Shown here: positions 50,379 through 59,866 of the stretch, in pieces
How positions within the stretch are numbered: position 1 is the first letter of the stretch
Layout: each line of letters begins with the position of its first letter
DNA from: CAYLQA01 sp964385695
GTDB lineage: Bacteria > Desulfobacterota > Desulfobulbia > Desulfobulbales > Desulfurivibrionaceae
Reading direction: 5' to 3'
Assembly (NCBI GenBank): GCA_964385695.1
Contig: CAYLQA010000003.1
Location: 62,001-126,000, forward strand
DNA length: 64,000 nt
Made by a program: the position numbers and the translations under genes
Notes under the pieces: generated by a model
Seen by the model: the letters and a program-made list of their open reading frames with translations, nothing else
Told to the model about the DNA's origin: nothing
The model's database searches: none

Positions 50379-51803
50379 TTAAAAGTCTGCTATTTTTTTG
50401 TCGGCAACGGACTCACGGGCAGCGTGCAAGACCTCACTGGCCAGGGTGCCGCCCCGAAATGGAGGTACTTCCGTTCCCATGATCAGGTCAACAATCTCGG
50501 CAGGTTTGATGGTGTCTGCGGGGGAGGCCGGAACAAAGCCGATTTTGCTGCCGTCAACGCGTCTGAGAATTCCCCCTGCCACCAAGTCGTCAAGAACACT
50601 GCTGATGGATGACTCCGGTTGCCTCAGCTCATGGATGAGCGTGGTGCGGTCGATGCTGTGGCGAGTCTTATAGGCCTGCAGGCTTATCTCCACAATGTTA
50701 TAGGCCAGGGCCAAGCGGGCAATGGGCGAAAGGTTGCCATCGTCTCTTCTGTAATGTCTCCAGAACTGGGTGGCAAAGGCCATCTCAGCCCCGGCAAGAA
50801 AAATAATCCAGCCGAACTGCAGCCAGAGAAGGAACAGGGGGACTGTGGCGAATGAGCCGTAAATAGCGTTATAACGTGCAACACCGATCTGTAATTTCAC
50901 GTAAATTGCCTGGACGATAAACCAGCAAATACCGGCAAAAAGCCCACCAAGCAGTGCTGGCAGCATTTTGACCTTTGCGTTGGGAATAAAACGGTAGAGG
51001 ATGGAAAAGGTGGCAACCACCAGAGTAATGGGCAGCAGGGTGAGGAGTAAATGCTCAAGACCCGGTACCGGGATAAACTCACGCACCATGGCGAGCAGTT
51101 TCGGGCTTTGCAGGGTGGCCTCCGTGGCCAGGCCCAGGTTGATGGTCACCGGCAGCAGGATCATAAGGGCGAGATAATCCATTATCTTTCGCCCCAAAGG
51201 CCGCTCGCTTTCCGCAAGCCAGATGGCATTCATGGAGGCCTCGATGCTGTCCATGACTATCACCACCGCGAAAATCAGGAAAATGATACCAAAGGCGCCG
51301 ATTTTGGCAAAGTCGGTCCGGTCTACATAATCAAAGATCTGGTCAGCGGCCTTGCGCAGGTGCGCAGTAAGGTTTTTGTCGTTTTCACTTTGTTGCAGAG
51401 TCAACTCGGCCTGGGGCTGCATTATCTTGGGAGCACCATTCTCCACGGACAATGTGGGTGGGCTGTCTATGGAACTCTCCATCTGGCCAATGAGCCTGTA
51501 TGCTGCCTGCCGGGCCTGGTCTCCGGCCCCAAGGCCTTTGAGTACGGCCGTGCCCAGAGCGAGCATTGGGACCAGGGAGAGAACAATGGTAAAGGTCAGG
51601 GCACTGGCCCTGAGCGGGATGTTGTCTTTGAAAAACTCACGGACAAAGATGCAGTGGATACGAATAAGGGCCCGGATTGCCTGGTGCCAGCTGGGATCGT
51701 CTTCCTCCGGAAAACTCCACAGCCACTCGCTAAAAGCGGCCCGGCGTTCCTTTATTTTGCCCAGCTCGCGGCTGGATTTTTCTATGATTTCAGAAATACG
51801 CAT
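50379..51803 (-). CDS. YihY/UPF0761 family inner-membrane protein with winged-helix tail
   Basis: This 474-residue protein of the YihY/BrkB family (formerly misnamed ribonuclease BN) has about six helices, with RASALTFTIVLSLVPMLALG, YRFIPNAKVKMLPALLGGLF and YGSFATVPLFLLWLQFGWII typical for the family. The C-terminal about 90 residues (RLALAYNIVEISLQAYK... ELRQPESSISSVLDDLVAGG) resemble a winged-helix domain, an arrangement known for long YihY members. Function is unsettled. It is separated by five bases from the AsmA-like gene upstream, so both are co-transcribed. Confidence 0.85.
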   Translation of the reverse strand: MRISEIIEKSSRELGKIKERRAAFSEWLWSFPEEDDPSWHQAIRALIRIHCIFVREFFKDNIPLRASALTFTIVLSLVPMLALGTAVLKGLGAGDQARQAAYRLIGQMESSIDSPPTLSVENGAPKIMQPQAELTLQQSENDKNLTAHLRKAADQIFDYVDRTDFAKIGAFGIIFLIFAVVIVMDSIEASMNAIWLAESERPLGRKIMDYLALMILLPVTINLGLATEATLQSPKLLAMVREFIPVPGLEHLLLTLLPITLVVATFSILYRFIPNAKVKMLPALLGGLFAGICWFIVQAIYVKLQIGVARYNAIYGSFATVPLFLLWLQFGWIIFLAGAEMAFATQFWRHYRRDDGNLSPIARLALAYNIVEISLQAYKTRHSIDRTTLIHELRQPESSISSVLDDLVAGGILRRVDGSKIGFVPASPADTIKPAEIVDLIMGTEVPPFRGGTLASEVLHAARESVADKKIADF

Positions 51804-51808
51804 AATGA

Positions 51809-53581
51809 TTAGAAACCAAAAATTCCCTTGATAAGGTCTTTGGCTGGATTGGGTTTGTCATCCTCTCCTTCTTTGCCGGTGAGTTCTTTGCCCAGGGTCT
51901 CGATGAGTTTTTTCTCAATGGCCCTGCCCGCCGACTCCTCGACCATTTTCTGATCAAGGGCGGGGCGCGGTTTTTGTATGGTCCCCCCTATCTTCAGTCG
52001 CAGGATTGTTTCTCCCTTTTCATTGGCCAGGTATTTGGCTATGGAGATCCGCTGTTGCAGTTTGCTGCTCAGGGCGGGAGAAAAACGGATGGATATTGGC
52101 AGGTTCAACGCACCATTGAGGCCAATGCTGCCTTGGGCGTTCACCAGCATCTCAGCTCCTGAAAGTTGTGAGCGGAGCAGTACTTGCCCGTCCTTTACGG
52201 AAATTTCTCCGTTGGCATCATCAAAGGTAAGGTTGTTGATCTCCTGCAGACCGATAAGAGCGGCAACCGTTCTGGTTATCTCGTTGTTTTTGAACCAGCC
52301 AGTGCTGAGCGAATATTCGCCTTGGGCGATGAGAGACTGTTGGATTTTTTCCCACTGGATGCCGGTCCCGGCAAAGGTAAGGCTGGAGTTGGCAGAGCCG
52401 CCGAAGACAACGGGCTTGTCCGGCATGAGGGCTTGCTGCAAGGGAACGAATTGTAAGGCCGAAACATTGAGTTGCCCGCGGTAGCTCAGTTCCGGCCGGT
52501 TGAGGTCCACTGCGATCTCTTTTCCTGTTATTTGCCCGCCAACGGTGTGGGCAGAGAGATCGGTAACCTGAAAAATGCCACCCTTCAGATTGTAGGTGAG
52601 GTGGAAGTTGTCAATGTCCAATTGGTTGTAACGTGTTTTGGTCACCTTGATTGCCCCGAACATGGTGAGGTGAGGTGGTAAGCTTTGTCCAATAGCTGCT
52701 GGCTTATCTGTCGCTTTTTTGCTTTTCTTCGTTGTTTTTTCCGCGGCTTTGGGCAGTCCGGCAATCATGGCCAGCAGATGGTCCAGGTCAAGCTCTTGGC
52801 TGCTGAGGTCGAGTTTGATGGCAGGCCCTTTGGCAAGTTCCGTGACCAGTCCTTCAAGATGCACGGTCTCTTTGTCCAGCACGGCATCGGCATTGATGCT
52901 GACCTGTTTGGGGGAAAACGTGAGAATCCCGCTGGCTGTGGGCTGGAGCTGCCCATATTTTGCCTTGGCCTGAAACTGCAGAGTGCCTTGGTAGTCGATT
53001 TTGTTTAGATCAGCCAGGTTCAGGCCGACCTCGACGTTGGAGGTTGCCGTAATGTCCGGCAGTTCTTTTTTGGCGTCCTCTAAGGTGAATCTGGCATTAT
53101 CGATTCGTATCTGGTCGACAGTCAGGGCCAATGGCAGAGCCGCCTTTTGGCCGGGAGTCGGTGCTTTTTTGGCGGCGGAGTCTTTTGGCGCCATGATGGC
53201 CAGGCTCTCAAAATTAAAAGAGCCGCTCGCATCACGCTTGACTTGAATGGTCGGGCCACTCAGACGGACCTGGCTGATCACCACCTCCTTTTGCAAAAGG
53301 GGCATAAGTTCATACTGCAAAACAAAGGCTTCCGCCTTGATAAAATCCGTGGATTTATCCTGCTCCTTGATGCTGAAGTCTCGCACCGTGATGCCGGATA
53401 ATAGGCTGACCTGGATCTCTCCGATAGCAACCGTGCGCCCGAGGGCCTCCTCTGCCGGTGGAATAATGAGTGACTTGATACGTTCGTCGGTGAGGTAGAA
53501 ATGGACGGAGGCTGCCAGGGCAATCCCTGCCAAGAGGATGAAAATAATGAGCCCTGAAAATATTTTGACCGGTTTGTTCAT
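51809..53581 (-). CDS. AsmA-family envelope protein
   Basis: This 590-residue protein has one N-terminal membrane helix (about 6-27, IFSGLIIFILLAGIALAASV) and a long periplasmic beta-rich part. The N-terminal AsmA/VPS13-like start (AEEALGRTVAIGEIQVSLLS) and the C-terminal region (SLTFAGTGIQWEKIQQSLIA, INNLTFDDANGEISVKDGQV) follow AsmA-like proteins, which are thought to move phospholipids to the outer membrane. A Lys-rich segment (TKKSKKATDK) interrupts the middle. The family is broad, so only the class is assigned. Ends 6 bases before the YihY-like gene. Confidence 0.8.
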   Translation of the reverse strand: MNKPVKIFSGLIIFILLAGIALAASVHFYLTDERIKSLIIPPAEEALGRTVAIGEIQVSLLSGITVRDFSIKEQDKSTDFIKAEAFVLQYELMPLLQKEVVISQVRLSGPTIQVKRDASGSFNFESLAIMAPKDSAAKKAPTPGQKAALPLALTVDQIRIDNARFTLEDAKKELPDITATSNVEVGLNLADLNKIDYQGTLQFQAKAKYGQLQPTASGILTFSPKQVSINADAVLDKETVHLEGLVTELAKGPAIKLDLSSQELDLDHLLAMIAGLPKAAEKTTKKSKKATDKPAAIGQSLPPHLTMFGAIKVTKTRYNQLDIDNFHLTYNLKGGIFQVTDLSAHTVGGQITGKEIAVDLNRPELSYRGQLNVSALQFVPLQQALMPDKPVVFGGSANSSLTFAGTGIQWEKIQQSLIAQGEYSLSTGWFKNNEITRTVAALIGLQEINNLTFDDANGEISVKDGQVLLRSQLSGAEMLVNAQGSIGLNGALNLPISIRFSPALSSKLQQRISIAKYLANEKGETILRLKIGGTIQKPRPALDQKMVEESAGRAIEKKLIETLGKELTGKEGEDDKPNPAKDLIKGIFGF

Positions 53582-53685
53582 CAGACCGTCCTTGTCGTTT
53601 GATTGTGCCGAAAAAGTGCCATCAGTTTACCATCGGCACTCTTAATTTTATAGGAAATTATCGGCAGGATCGACCCGGCAAGGGC

Positions 53686-53726
53686 AAAGAAAAAGGCGGT
53701 AGGGAGCAAAATTGCTCCCCGCCGCC
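53686..53726 (-). terminator. Intrinsic terminator of the glnB-glnD-glnA operon
   Basis: On the - strand a GC-rich stem (GGCGG/CCGCC outside, GGGAGCAA/TTGCTCCC inside) is followed by TTTTTCTTT. It lies 137 bases after the glnA stop; nothing else is recognised in 53582-53862. Confidence 0.7.
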
Positions 53727-53862
53727 TTGAAAAGAGGTGGTGCGTTAATGAGACGCTTTAGACCCTCTGGGGGTTATTTCTACAACATTTTCATACCAAC
53801 GGAATTTTTGGCCACCTTCTTCTTGCTTCTCTATTTAGAGGGTCTTATCCAGCTCCGCAGGG

Positions 53863-55230
53863 TTAGTAGTTCAGGTAGGTATCGATCTCCCAACAGGTAA
53901 CTGCGGTGCGGAAGGAATCCCACTCTGCTTCTTTGTTTTCACAGTACTTCTCAAAGATATGCTCGCCCAGAGTATCCTTGGCAATGGGGTTTTTCTTCAG
54001 CTCCTCCATGGCCTCGTTCAGGTTGCCGGGCAGGCTGGCGATGCCAGCCTTGTCTTTCTCCGCCTGGCTCATGGAAAAGAGATCGGAATCCATAGACTTC
54101 GGCGGAGTGAGTTTGTTTTTGACACCGTCAAGGCCGGAATTGAGCATCATGGCAATGGCCAGATAGGGGTTGCAGGTTGGATCCGGGCAGCGAACCTCAA
54201 CGCGGGTACCTAAGCCCCGGGAAGCGGGGATACGGCAGAGAACGCTACGGTTGGAAGAGGACCAGGCAACGTATACCGGAGCCTCGTAACCGGGAACCAG
54301 ACGCTTGTATGAGTTAACGGTGGGGTTGGTTACCGCAGCAAAACCGCGGGCATTCTTGATGATACCGGCAATGTACTGGTAAGCGGTCTTGGAGAGCTGG
54401 TTCTTATCTTTTTTGTCAAAGAAGACGTTCTCGCCCTTCTTGTTAAACAGAGACTGGTTGGTGTGCATACCGGAACCGTTGATGCCGAAAACAGGCTTGG
54501 GCATGAAGGTGGCGTGCAGGTTGTATTTTTTGGCAACGGCCTTAACAACCCACTTGAAGGTTACGGTGTTGTCGGCGCAGGTCAGAGCGTCGGCATACTT
54601 GAAGTTAACCTCATGCTGGCCCTCGGCAACCTCGTGATGAGATGCCTCTACTTCAAAGCCCATGGCCTCGAGGGTCTCGATGATCTCACGACGGCAGTTG
54701 GTACCCTCGTCCTCGGGGTCCAGGCTGAAGTAGCCGGCGGTGTCGTGGGTGGTGGTGGTAGGGGTGCCGTCCTCGTTGCGCAGGAAGAGGAAGAACTCAG
54801 CCTCGGTGCCTACGTTCATGGTGTAGCCCATCTTTGCGGCATCGTCCAGGGTACGCTTCAGGGCGCCACGGGGACAGCCAACATAGGGGGAGCCGTCCGG
54901 CAGCATAACGTCACAGATCAGGCGGGCGGCAGCACCGCCGTCATTGCTGCGCCAGGGCAGGATAACAAAGGTGTCAAAGTCCGGCTTCAGGTACATATCG
55001 GACTCGTTGATGCGGGCAAAGCCGTCGATGGAAGAGCCGTCGAACATGACCTGGCCATCCAGGGCTTTTTCCAGCTGGCTGATGGGCAGGGCCACGTTTT
55101 TCATGGTGCCGTTGATATCAACAAACTGCATACGCAAGAAGTGAACATTCTCCTTCTTGACGATATCCATGATTTTTTTCTTGGTCATGTCGCCTGTCTC
55201 ACATTTTTTACAACCTTTCTTTGCAGCCAT
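53863..55230 (-). CDS. glnA: Glutamine synthetase type I, non-adenylylatable
   Basis: This 455-residue enzyme makes glutamine from glutamate, ammonia and ATP. Conserved parts: DGSSIDGFARINESDMYL, GTEAEFFLF, FGINGSGMHTNQSLF, LVPGYEAPVYVAWSSSNRS and RCPD. The segment MDSDLFSMSQAEK aligns with the enterobacterial adenylylation loop MDKNLYDLPPEE, and Phe385 stands where the modified Tyr would be, so this is the GSI-alpha-like form. The N-terminus has an extra AAKKGCKKCETGD; the ATG at 55230 is preceded by GGAGG at nine bases, while the alternative ATG at codon 15 is poorly placed. It is the last gene of the glnB-glnD-glnA operon. Confidence 0.95.
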   Translation of the reverse strand: MAAKKGCKKCETGDMTKKKIMDIVKKENVHFLRMQFVDINGTMKNVALPISQLEKALDGQVMFDGSSIDGFARINESDMYLKPDFDTFVILPWRSNDGGAAARLICDVMLPDGSPYVGCPRGALKRTLDDAAKMGYTMNVGTEAEFFLFLRNEDGTPTTTTHDTAGYFSLDPEDEGTNCRREIIETLEAMGFEVEASHHEVAEGQHEVNFKYADALTCADNTVTFKWVVKAVAKKYNLHATFMPKPVFGINGSGMHTNQSLFNKKGENVFFDKKDKNQLSKTAYQYIAGIIKNARGFAAVTNPTVNSYKRLVPGYEAPVYVAWSSSNRSVLCRIPASRGLGTRVEVRCPDPTCNPYLAIAMMLNSGLDGVKNKLTPPKSMDSDLFSMSQAEKDKAGIASLPGNLNEAMEELKKNPIAKDTLGEHIFEKYCENKEAEWDSFRTAVTCWEIDTYLNY

Positions 55231-55324
55231 TTTACTAAACCTCCATTAAATAATTGGATTGCATGTCGGGCACCTCAGGCTACCGCGGGCCTGGGCAGAT
55301 GCCCTGTCTCATTAACTTTCAACC

Positions 55325-57856
55325 TCAATGCAAGCGGCCCTGCGTTGCGGTATACAGCAAGGCCTCTTTTATTTCCTCCTGAAAATCAGGATTATTAATT
55401 TTGTTCTGCTGGCTGTCCAGACAGTAGAAGACATCAACTATCTGGTCGCCTTCGGTGCCTATTTTCGCCCGATGGATATTGATCTCAAAATCCGCCACTC
55501 CCCGGGTGATGTCATAAAGCAGGCCGGGGCGGTCATTGGCATAGACCTCGATAATGGTGTACTGGTCCGAACTTTTGTTGTCGATCACAACCTTTGGCTC
55601 GCTGAGAAGCTGTTTGGGGCTGATGTTGTAACTGCTTTTGAATTTGTTTACCAGTCGATGGGTCAGCCCCAGGCGGTTGCTCAGGGCCTGGTTTAGATCT
55701 TGAGCCACGGTCTTCCAGTCCTGCTCGGCAAAAGGTTGGGTGTTTTGCGGACGGACGTTGAGAATATCCACGGCCGTGCCGTCGGCCCAGGTGAAGATCT
55801 GGGCGGAAAAGACATTCAGGCCATGCAGGGCCAAGCTGCCGCATATCTTGGCCAAAAGTCCGGTGGTGTCTTTGGCCATGACCAGGACCGACCAGTAATG
55901 GTCGTGATCATCCGCCTGCACAACACAGCGTTTGGCTTGTACTTTTCGGCGTAGATCCAGGTGGTTGATAATCTCATCGGGCTGAAAGCTCAACAGATAC
56001 TCTTCCGGCAATTGGCTCAGATCATACTTGTTTTTGCTGCCAAGTTTTTCTGCGATTTGCCTGCGCATCCATTCGGCACCACCGCTTCTATCCGGGCTTT
56101 CAAAAACATCGCTACTCAATAAATGCCTGATTTTGAAGAAAAGCTCTTGCAACAGGGTGGACTTCCATTCATTCCAGGCGGTGGGGCCGGTTGCCTTTGC
56201 ATCGGCAATGGAGAGAAGATAGAGCATGGCCAAATGGTTGCCTGACTGGATTTGCTTGGCGCATTGTTTGATAAGCTCTTGGTCTTCCAGATCGCGCCTG
56301 AGGGCGGTGACGGTGAGGAAGAGGTGTTTTTCAACAAGAAAACAGAGGCTTTTTATCTCGGTTTTGGTAAGGCTGAGTCGTTCACCAATATCCTTCACCA
56401 GTTTACCACCGCGTGTGGAGTGATCATCCTGGTGCCCTTTGCCTATATCATGCAAAAGTGCGGCGAGGTAGAGTATATGCGGTGCATCCACCTGGGAAAA
56501 AGTGGCCTCGCTCTCCGGGATTTTTTTCAGTTCAGCCACGGTCTGGGCAAGATGGCGATCCACGGTAAAAATATGGTACACGTCATGCTGGGCAAGGGAG
56601 TTGATCTGGGCAAACTCTGGGATGTATGCCTCGAGCAGGCCGGTTTCCATCATTACCTCAAGGGCAGGCAATGGGTCATTTCCGACTTGGAGGGTTTCCA
56701 AAAAGGCCTTGGCCATCCTTTTGGAGCGCTGTGTACTGTCGTCAATAAGACCAAGGTTTGCTGTCACCAGCTTGCGGCTGCGGTGATGGATCTCCAACCC
56801 CATTTGTGCTGCATGGGCAAAAAGCCGCATGAGCAGGTATGGCCTTTTTTTGATGAGATCCGGGTCCGTCAGGTGTAGACGATTCTGGCGCACGGTAATG
56901 CCGGGTTCCACCGTGTTTTCCAGGGCAGCAGGGCGATTGGTGCCAAGGCTTTCGTCCACATGCTCAAAAAATAGATCCGAGCAGGTGGCAACGGTCTGCA
57001 TATGGCGATAAACATCCTGCATAAAACGCTCTACGCCGAGCACTCCATTGCTGTCTCTGTATTTGAAGGCCTTGGCCATCTCTTCTTGATGCTCGAAGTA
57101 AAGTTGGTCGTTTTTTCGGCTGCTCAGATAATGGAGCCGATTTCTAATCTTAATCAGGTGGTTCCAGGCTGATTCAAAATCAATACGTTCTTGCTCGGCC
57201 AGAAGACCTGCCTCTTCAATGGCCGGAAGACCAGACAGGCCAAAAAGGGCCTGGGCAACCCACATCATGCCATGGATGTCGCGAAAGCCACCCCGGCTCT
57301 CCTTGATATGGGGCTCAAGCTGGTAGCTGTGCCTGCCATATTGCTTGTGTCGGCTCTCTCTGTGGCTGAGCATGTTTTCTAAAAATTCACGCCTGTGGCC
57401 TTCGATAATGTCCTGACGGAAGGTTTTTTTCAGGTCGGTGAACATCTCGACAGATCCGGCTAAAGGTCTGGCATCGAGCATGGCAACTTGAAAAAAGAAG
57501 TCATCTTTCGCATCGGCCAGGCAGGCTTCCCGAGTGCGCACACCATGCCCGACTTCAAGACCTGCATCCCAGAGGGGGTAGAACAACGCCTCGGTGACAG
57601 TGCTGAGGCGGCTTTCAACCTGTGGTTCATAAAGAAGGAGCAGGTCAATGTCGGAGAAGGGGAATAATTCCCTGCGTCCGTAACCGCCAAGGGCTGTAAG
57701 GCTCATTCCCTCGCGAGCTTCCGGGCATTTTGCAAAACAATCGGCCAGGTAGTCGTCGATGAGCTGGGAGTGCTGGCTGATGAGGGCTTGACCACTCAAA
57801 CCCTGCCGCCAGAGGTACTCCAGGGCGTCACGCTTGGCCCGCAGCTCAACATCCAC
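55325..57856 (-). CDS. glnD: PII uridylyltransferase/uridylyl-removing enzyme GlnD
   Basis: This 843-residue bifunctional nitrogen sensor uridylylates and de-uridylylates PII in response to glutamine. Domains in order: nucleotidyltransferase with GGYGRRELFPFSDIDLLLLY (about 55-75), the uridylyl-removing helical region, an HD domain with His469-Asp470 (LLHDIGKGHQDDHS) and two ACT domains in the last 200 residues (HYWSVLVMAKDTTGLLAKIC, TIIEVYANDRPGLLYDITRG). The start is GTG 57856, directly after the glnB stop. Full length for the family. Confidence 0.96.
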   Translation of the reverse strand: MDVELRAKRDALEYLWRQGLSGQALISQHSQLIDDYLADCFAKCPEAREGMSLTALGGYGRRELFPFSDIDLLLLYEPQVESRLSTVTEALFYPLWDAGLEVGHGVRTREACLADAKDDFFFQVAMLDARPLAGSVEMFTDLKKTFRQDIIEGHRREFLENMLSHRESRHKQYGRHSYQLEPHIKESRGGFRDIHGMMWVAQALFGLSGLPAIEEAGLLAEQERIDFESAWNHLIKIRNRLHYLSSRKNDQLYFEHQEEMAKAFKYRDSNGVLGVERFMQDVYRHMQTVATCSDLFFEHVDESLGTNRPAALENTVEPGITVRQNRLHLTDPDLIKKRPYLLMRLFAHAAQMGLEIHHRSRKLVTANLGLIDDSTQRSKRMAKAFLETLQVGNDPLPALEVMMETGLLEAYIPEFAQINSLAQHDVYHIFTVDRHLAQTVAELKKIPESEATFSQVDAPHILYLAALLHDIGKGHQDDHSTRGGKLVKDIGERLSLTKTEIKSLCFLVEKHLFLTVTALRRDLEDQELIKQCAKQIQSGNHLAMLYLLSIADAKATGPTAWNEWKSTLLQELFFKIRHLLSSDVFESPDRSGGAEWMRRQIAEKLGSKNKYDLSQLPEEYLLSFQPDEIINHLDLRRKVQAKRCVVQADDHDHYWSVLVMAKDTTGLLAKICGSLALHGLNVFSAQIFTWADGTAVDILNVRPQNTQPFAEQDWKTVAQDLNQALSNRLGLTHRLVNKFKSSYNISPKQLLSEPKVVIDNKSSDQYTIIEVYANDRPGLLYDITRGVADFEINIHRAKIGTEGDQIVDVFYCLDSQQNKINNPDFQEEIKEALLYTATQGRLH

Positions 57857-58195
57857 TTAGATAGCCTCTTTGCCGGTCTCGCCGGTGCGTACGCGAATAA
57901 CCTCTTCCACAGGTAAAACAAAGATTTTGCCATCGCCGATTTTGTCGGTGTTGGCAGCCTCACGGATACGGGTTACAACCTCGTCAACCTGGGAAGCATC
58001 AACGATAATCTCAAGCTTGATTTTGGGGATAAAATCTACAACATACTCAGCCCCACGGTAGATTTCTTTGTGACCTTTCTGTCGTCCGTAACCTTTGACC
58101 TCGGAAATGGTCATCCCCTTGATGCCAATTTCGTTGAGGGATTCCTTAACGTCATCGAGCTTGAACGGCTTGATAACCGCCTCAATTTTTTTCAT
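57857..58195 (-). CDS. glnB: Nitrogen regulatory protein PII
   Basis: This 112-residue trimeric signal protein binds ATP/ADP and 2-oxoglutarate. The T-loop has the uridylylation site Tyr51 in YRGAEYVVDFIPK; the B-loop and C-loop motifs TDKIGDGKIFVLPVEEVIRV are complete, and MKKIEAVIKPFKLDDVKESL is the standard N-terminus. It is the first gene of the operon, behind a sigma-54 promoter, and is the substrate of the next gene product GlnD. GlnK is the alternative name, but no amtB is adjacent. Confidence 0.96.
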   Translation of the reverse strand: MKKIEAVIKPFKLDDVKESLNEIGIKGMTISEVKGYGRQKGHKEIYRGAEYVVDFIPKIKLEIIVDASQVDEVVTRIREAANTDKIGDGKIFVLPVEEVIRVRTGETGKEAI

Positions 58196-58542
58196 GTGCT
58201 TCTCCTTAACGTTTTCTAAGCAAGGAGGGTGGTGGAAAAGCCGCCCTTACGTGTAAAAGTTTACGATGGCGCATTAATTATGCAAGTGTTATGCCTGTGT
58301 GCTTGTTTTGGTTTATGTTGTTGATTTTGCGAGGTTTGTCGTTGTTTGTCTGTGGTTGTGGGAGGAAAGGAAAGGTACAAAAATGTAAATAATCGGAAAC
58401 GAATTGACGATTTTGTGATGTTTGCGTGAGTGCCGGCAAGCGCGAATAGCTATAGGTAAAATGCGGTAGGGAGAGGATGTGCAAATTGCAGGTTGCTCGA
58501 AATGGGAAAGAAAATAAAAAAACTACATTTTTGTTAATAAGT
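58196..58542. other. Regulatory intergenic region upstream of glnB
   Basis: It holds the sigma-54 promoter, then a strongly T/G-rich (+ strand) stretch at about 58297-58375, and the palindrome TGCAA-A-TTGCA (58480-58490) about 190 bases upstream of the promoter, which is a suitable distance for an activator site. A 100-codon frame across it (- strand) has no gene-like features. Confidence 0.45.
58281..58296 (-). promoter_or_regulatory. Sigma-54 (RpoN) promoter of glnB-glnD-glnA
   Basis: On the - strand AGGCATAACACTTGCA fits the -24/-12 pattern: GG, exactly ten bases, GC, with GGCA and TTGCA as in the consensus. Transcription would start about 75 bases before glnB. This suits NtrC-type nitrogen control. 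Confidence 0.7.
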
Positions 58543-59418
58543 TTATGTGAGGTGATAACGGTTAAAAATAATTGACTCAATGGGCGCCTCGGGCCATTGT
58601 TTCTGGATCCAGGCCCGGAGCTTTCTGTTCATCTCCCCGCGCGCCAAGGAAAAGTGGCGGAGTTCGTGCAGTGGTCTGTTTGTGTAAAACTGATAAATAA
58701 CATCCCGCATAAAGGTTTTCTTTTCTCCCGGAGGATCCTCTTCTGAGTCGAGTGCGGTGACAAGGGTGATGTCCACCATAACAAAGGTGACGGGTTTGTC
58801 CTTTTCCTGGGCGTCAACCGGAATGAGAAAGGAAGCGAATGTCCACTTCTTGCGAACCTTCTCCGGCATGGTTTGCTCTATTGGACCTTCATCCTCAATC
58901 ACGCTGGTAACCTTGGGAGTAACGGCGCCTTCTTCCACTGAGATAGATTGAGCCTGTTGCAGTTCCGGCGGCAGTGGTTTTTCTCCTCCTGTAAAAAAAG
59001 AGATTATTACAAGCAGAAGTATGACCGGAACGGCATAGGCCGGGATGCGAAAGTGCAGTGGCAGTGCCTGAACACGGCTCAGAAGTGGACCGAGTGATGC
59101 GGAGAGAAAGACAAAGACGTTGCCCATGAACGCGGGCAAGGTAAAAGAAACCCCAGGCGACACTCCATCGTCAGGGATTGAGTCGAGACTTTGTTCTAGC
59201 GAGTCGGAGAGTTTTTGCTCTGAAGAGGCGTCTTTAGGAGTTGCTGCTTGCTCATCTTCTTCAATGAAGAAGTCTTCTTCTCCGTCGGAGAAGAACATAT
59301 CATCTTCGGCCTGAAAGGCGGACTCCCAATCCTCACCCCAATCAGCATCTTCACCATCAGATGATATGTCAAGGCTGGCAAAGGGATCGTCTGATTCTGG
59401 ACGTTCGTCATCTGCCAT
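58543..59418 (-). CDS. FliL-like membrane protein with long acidic N-terminus
   Basis: This 291-residue protein has about 80 very acidic residues at the N-terminus (runs such as DGEDADWGEDWESAF and DGEEDFFIEEDE), two hydrophobic stretches (about 95-115, the main membrane helix at about 127-143, IPAYAVPVILLLVIISFF), and a C-terminal domain with VTFVMVDITLVTALDSEE, RDVIYQFYTN and MNRKLRAWIQKQW. The C-terminal pattern is that of FliL, which supports the flagellar stator, and the neighbours are cheY and fliA. The call is moderate because the acidic part is not usual for FliL. Confidence 0.6.
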   Translation of the reverse strand: MADDERPESDDPFASLDISSDGEDADWGEDWESAFQAEDDMFFSDGEEDFFIEEDEQAATPKDASSEQKLSDSLEQSLDSIPDDGVSPGVSFTLPAFMGNVFVFLSASLGPLLSRVQALPLHFRIPAYAVPVILLLVIISFFTGGEKPLPPELQQAQSISVEEGAVTPKVTSVIEDEGPIEQTMPEKVRKKWTFASFLIPVDAQEKDKPVTFVMVDITLVTALDSEEDPPGEKKTFMRDVIYQFYTNRPLHELRHFSLARGEMNRKLRAWIQKQWPEAPIESIIFNRYHLT

Positions 59419-59429
59419 AAGCTAACTAC

Positions 59430-59810
59430 TTAGCCGAAAATCTTCTCCATTTTTTCGGAGAGAGTTTCTGCGGTAAAAGGTTTAACAATGTACTGACTGA
59501 CCTTGGCCTTAACGGCCAGAATGATGTTATCCTGCTGGGCCTCGGCGGTAACCATGATAAAGGGGGTTTCTACCATGCTGGAATCGGCCCGCACAGCCTT
59601 GAGCAGGTCCAGCCCTGTCATTTTAGGCATGTTCCAGTCAGATATGATAAGGTCAATTTTTTCAGCCTTGAGGATATCTAGAGCGGTTGTACCATCGTCC
59701 GCTTCGATAATATTTTTAAAGCCGAGCTGGGTCAGGATGTTTTTAACAATTCGGCGCATGGTGGCAAAATCATCCACCACCAAGACTTTCATATTGGTAT
59801 CCGCTGCCAT
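59430..59810 (-). CDS. cheY: Chemotaxis response regulator CheY
   Basis: This 126-residue single receiver domain has all key residues: Asp13-Asp14 (VVDDFATMRRI), phosphorylation site Asp58 (IISDWNMPKMTG), Thr88 (MVTAEAQQ) and Lys110 (YIVKPF). DWNMPKMTGLDLLK and the motor-binding face match CheY rather than other receivers. It lies 11 bases before the FliL-like gene and downstream of fliA. GGGAGGAAAT precedes the ATG. Confidence 0.95.
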   Translation of the reverse strand: MAADTNMKVLVVDDFATMRRIVKNILTQLGFKNIIEADDGTTALDILKAEKIDLIISDWNMPKMTGLDLLKAVRADSSMVETPFIMVTAEAQQDNIILAVKAKVSQYIVKPFTAETLSEKMEKIFG

Positions 59811-59866
59811 ATTTCCTCCCTAAACACGCTCCCGTGGGGTTTGTAAGTATTAAAAAAATGAGCTTC

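Noticed and set aside
54463..55398. 311-codon + strand frame across glnA
   Set aside because: Antisense shadow; glnA has all family motifs.
58278..58580. 100-codon - strand frame upstream of glnB
   Set aside because: Composition is not protein-like, it covers the sigma-54 promoter and overlaps the end of the FliL-like gene.
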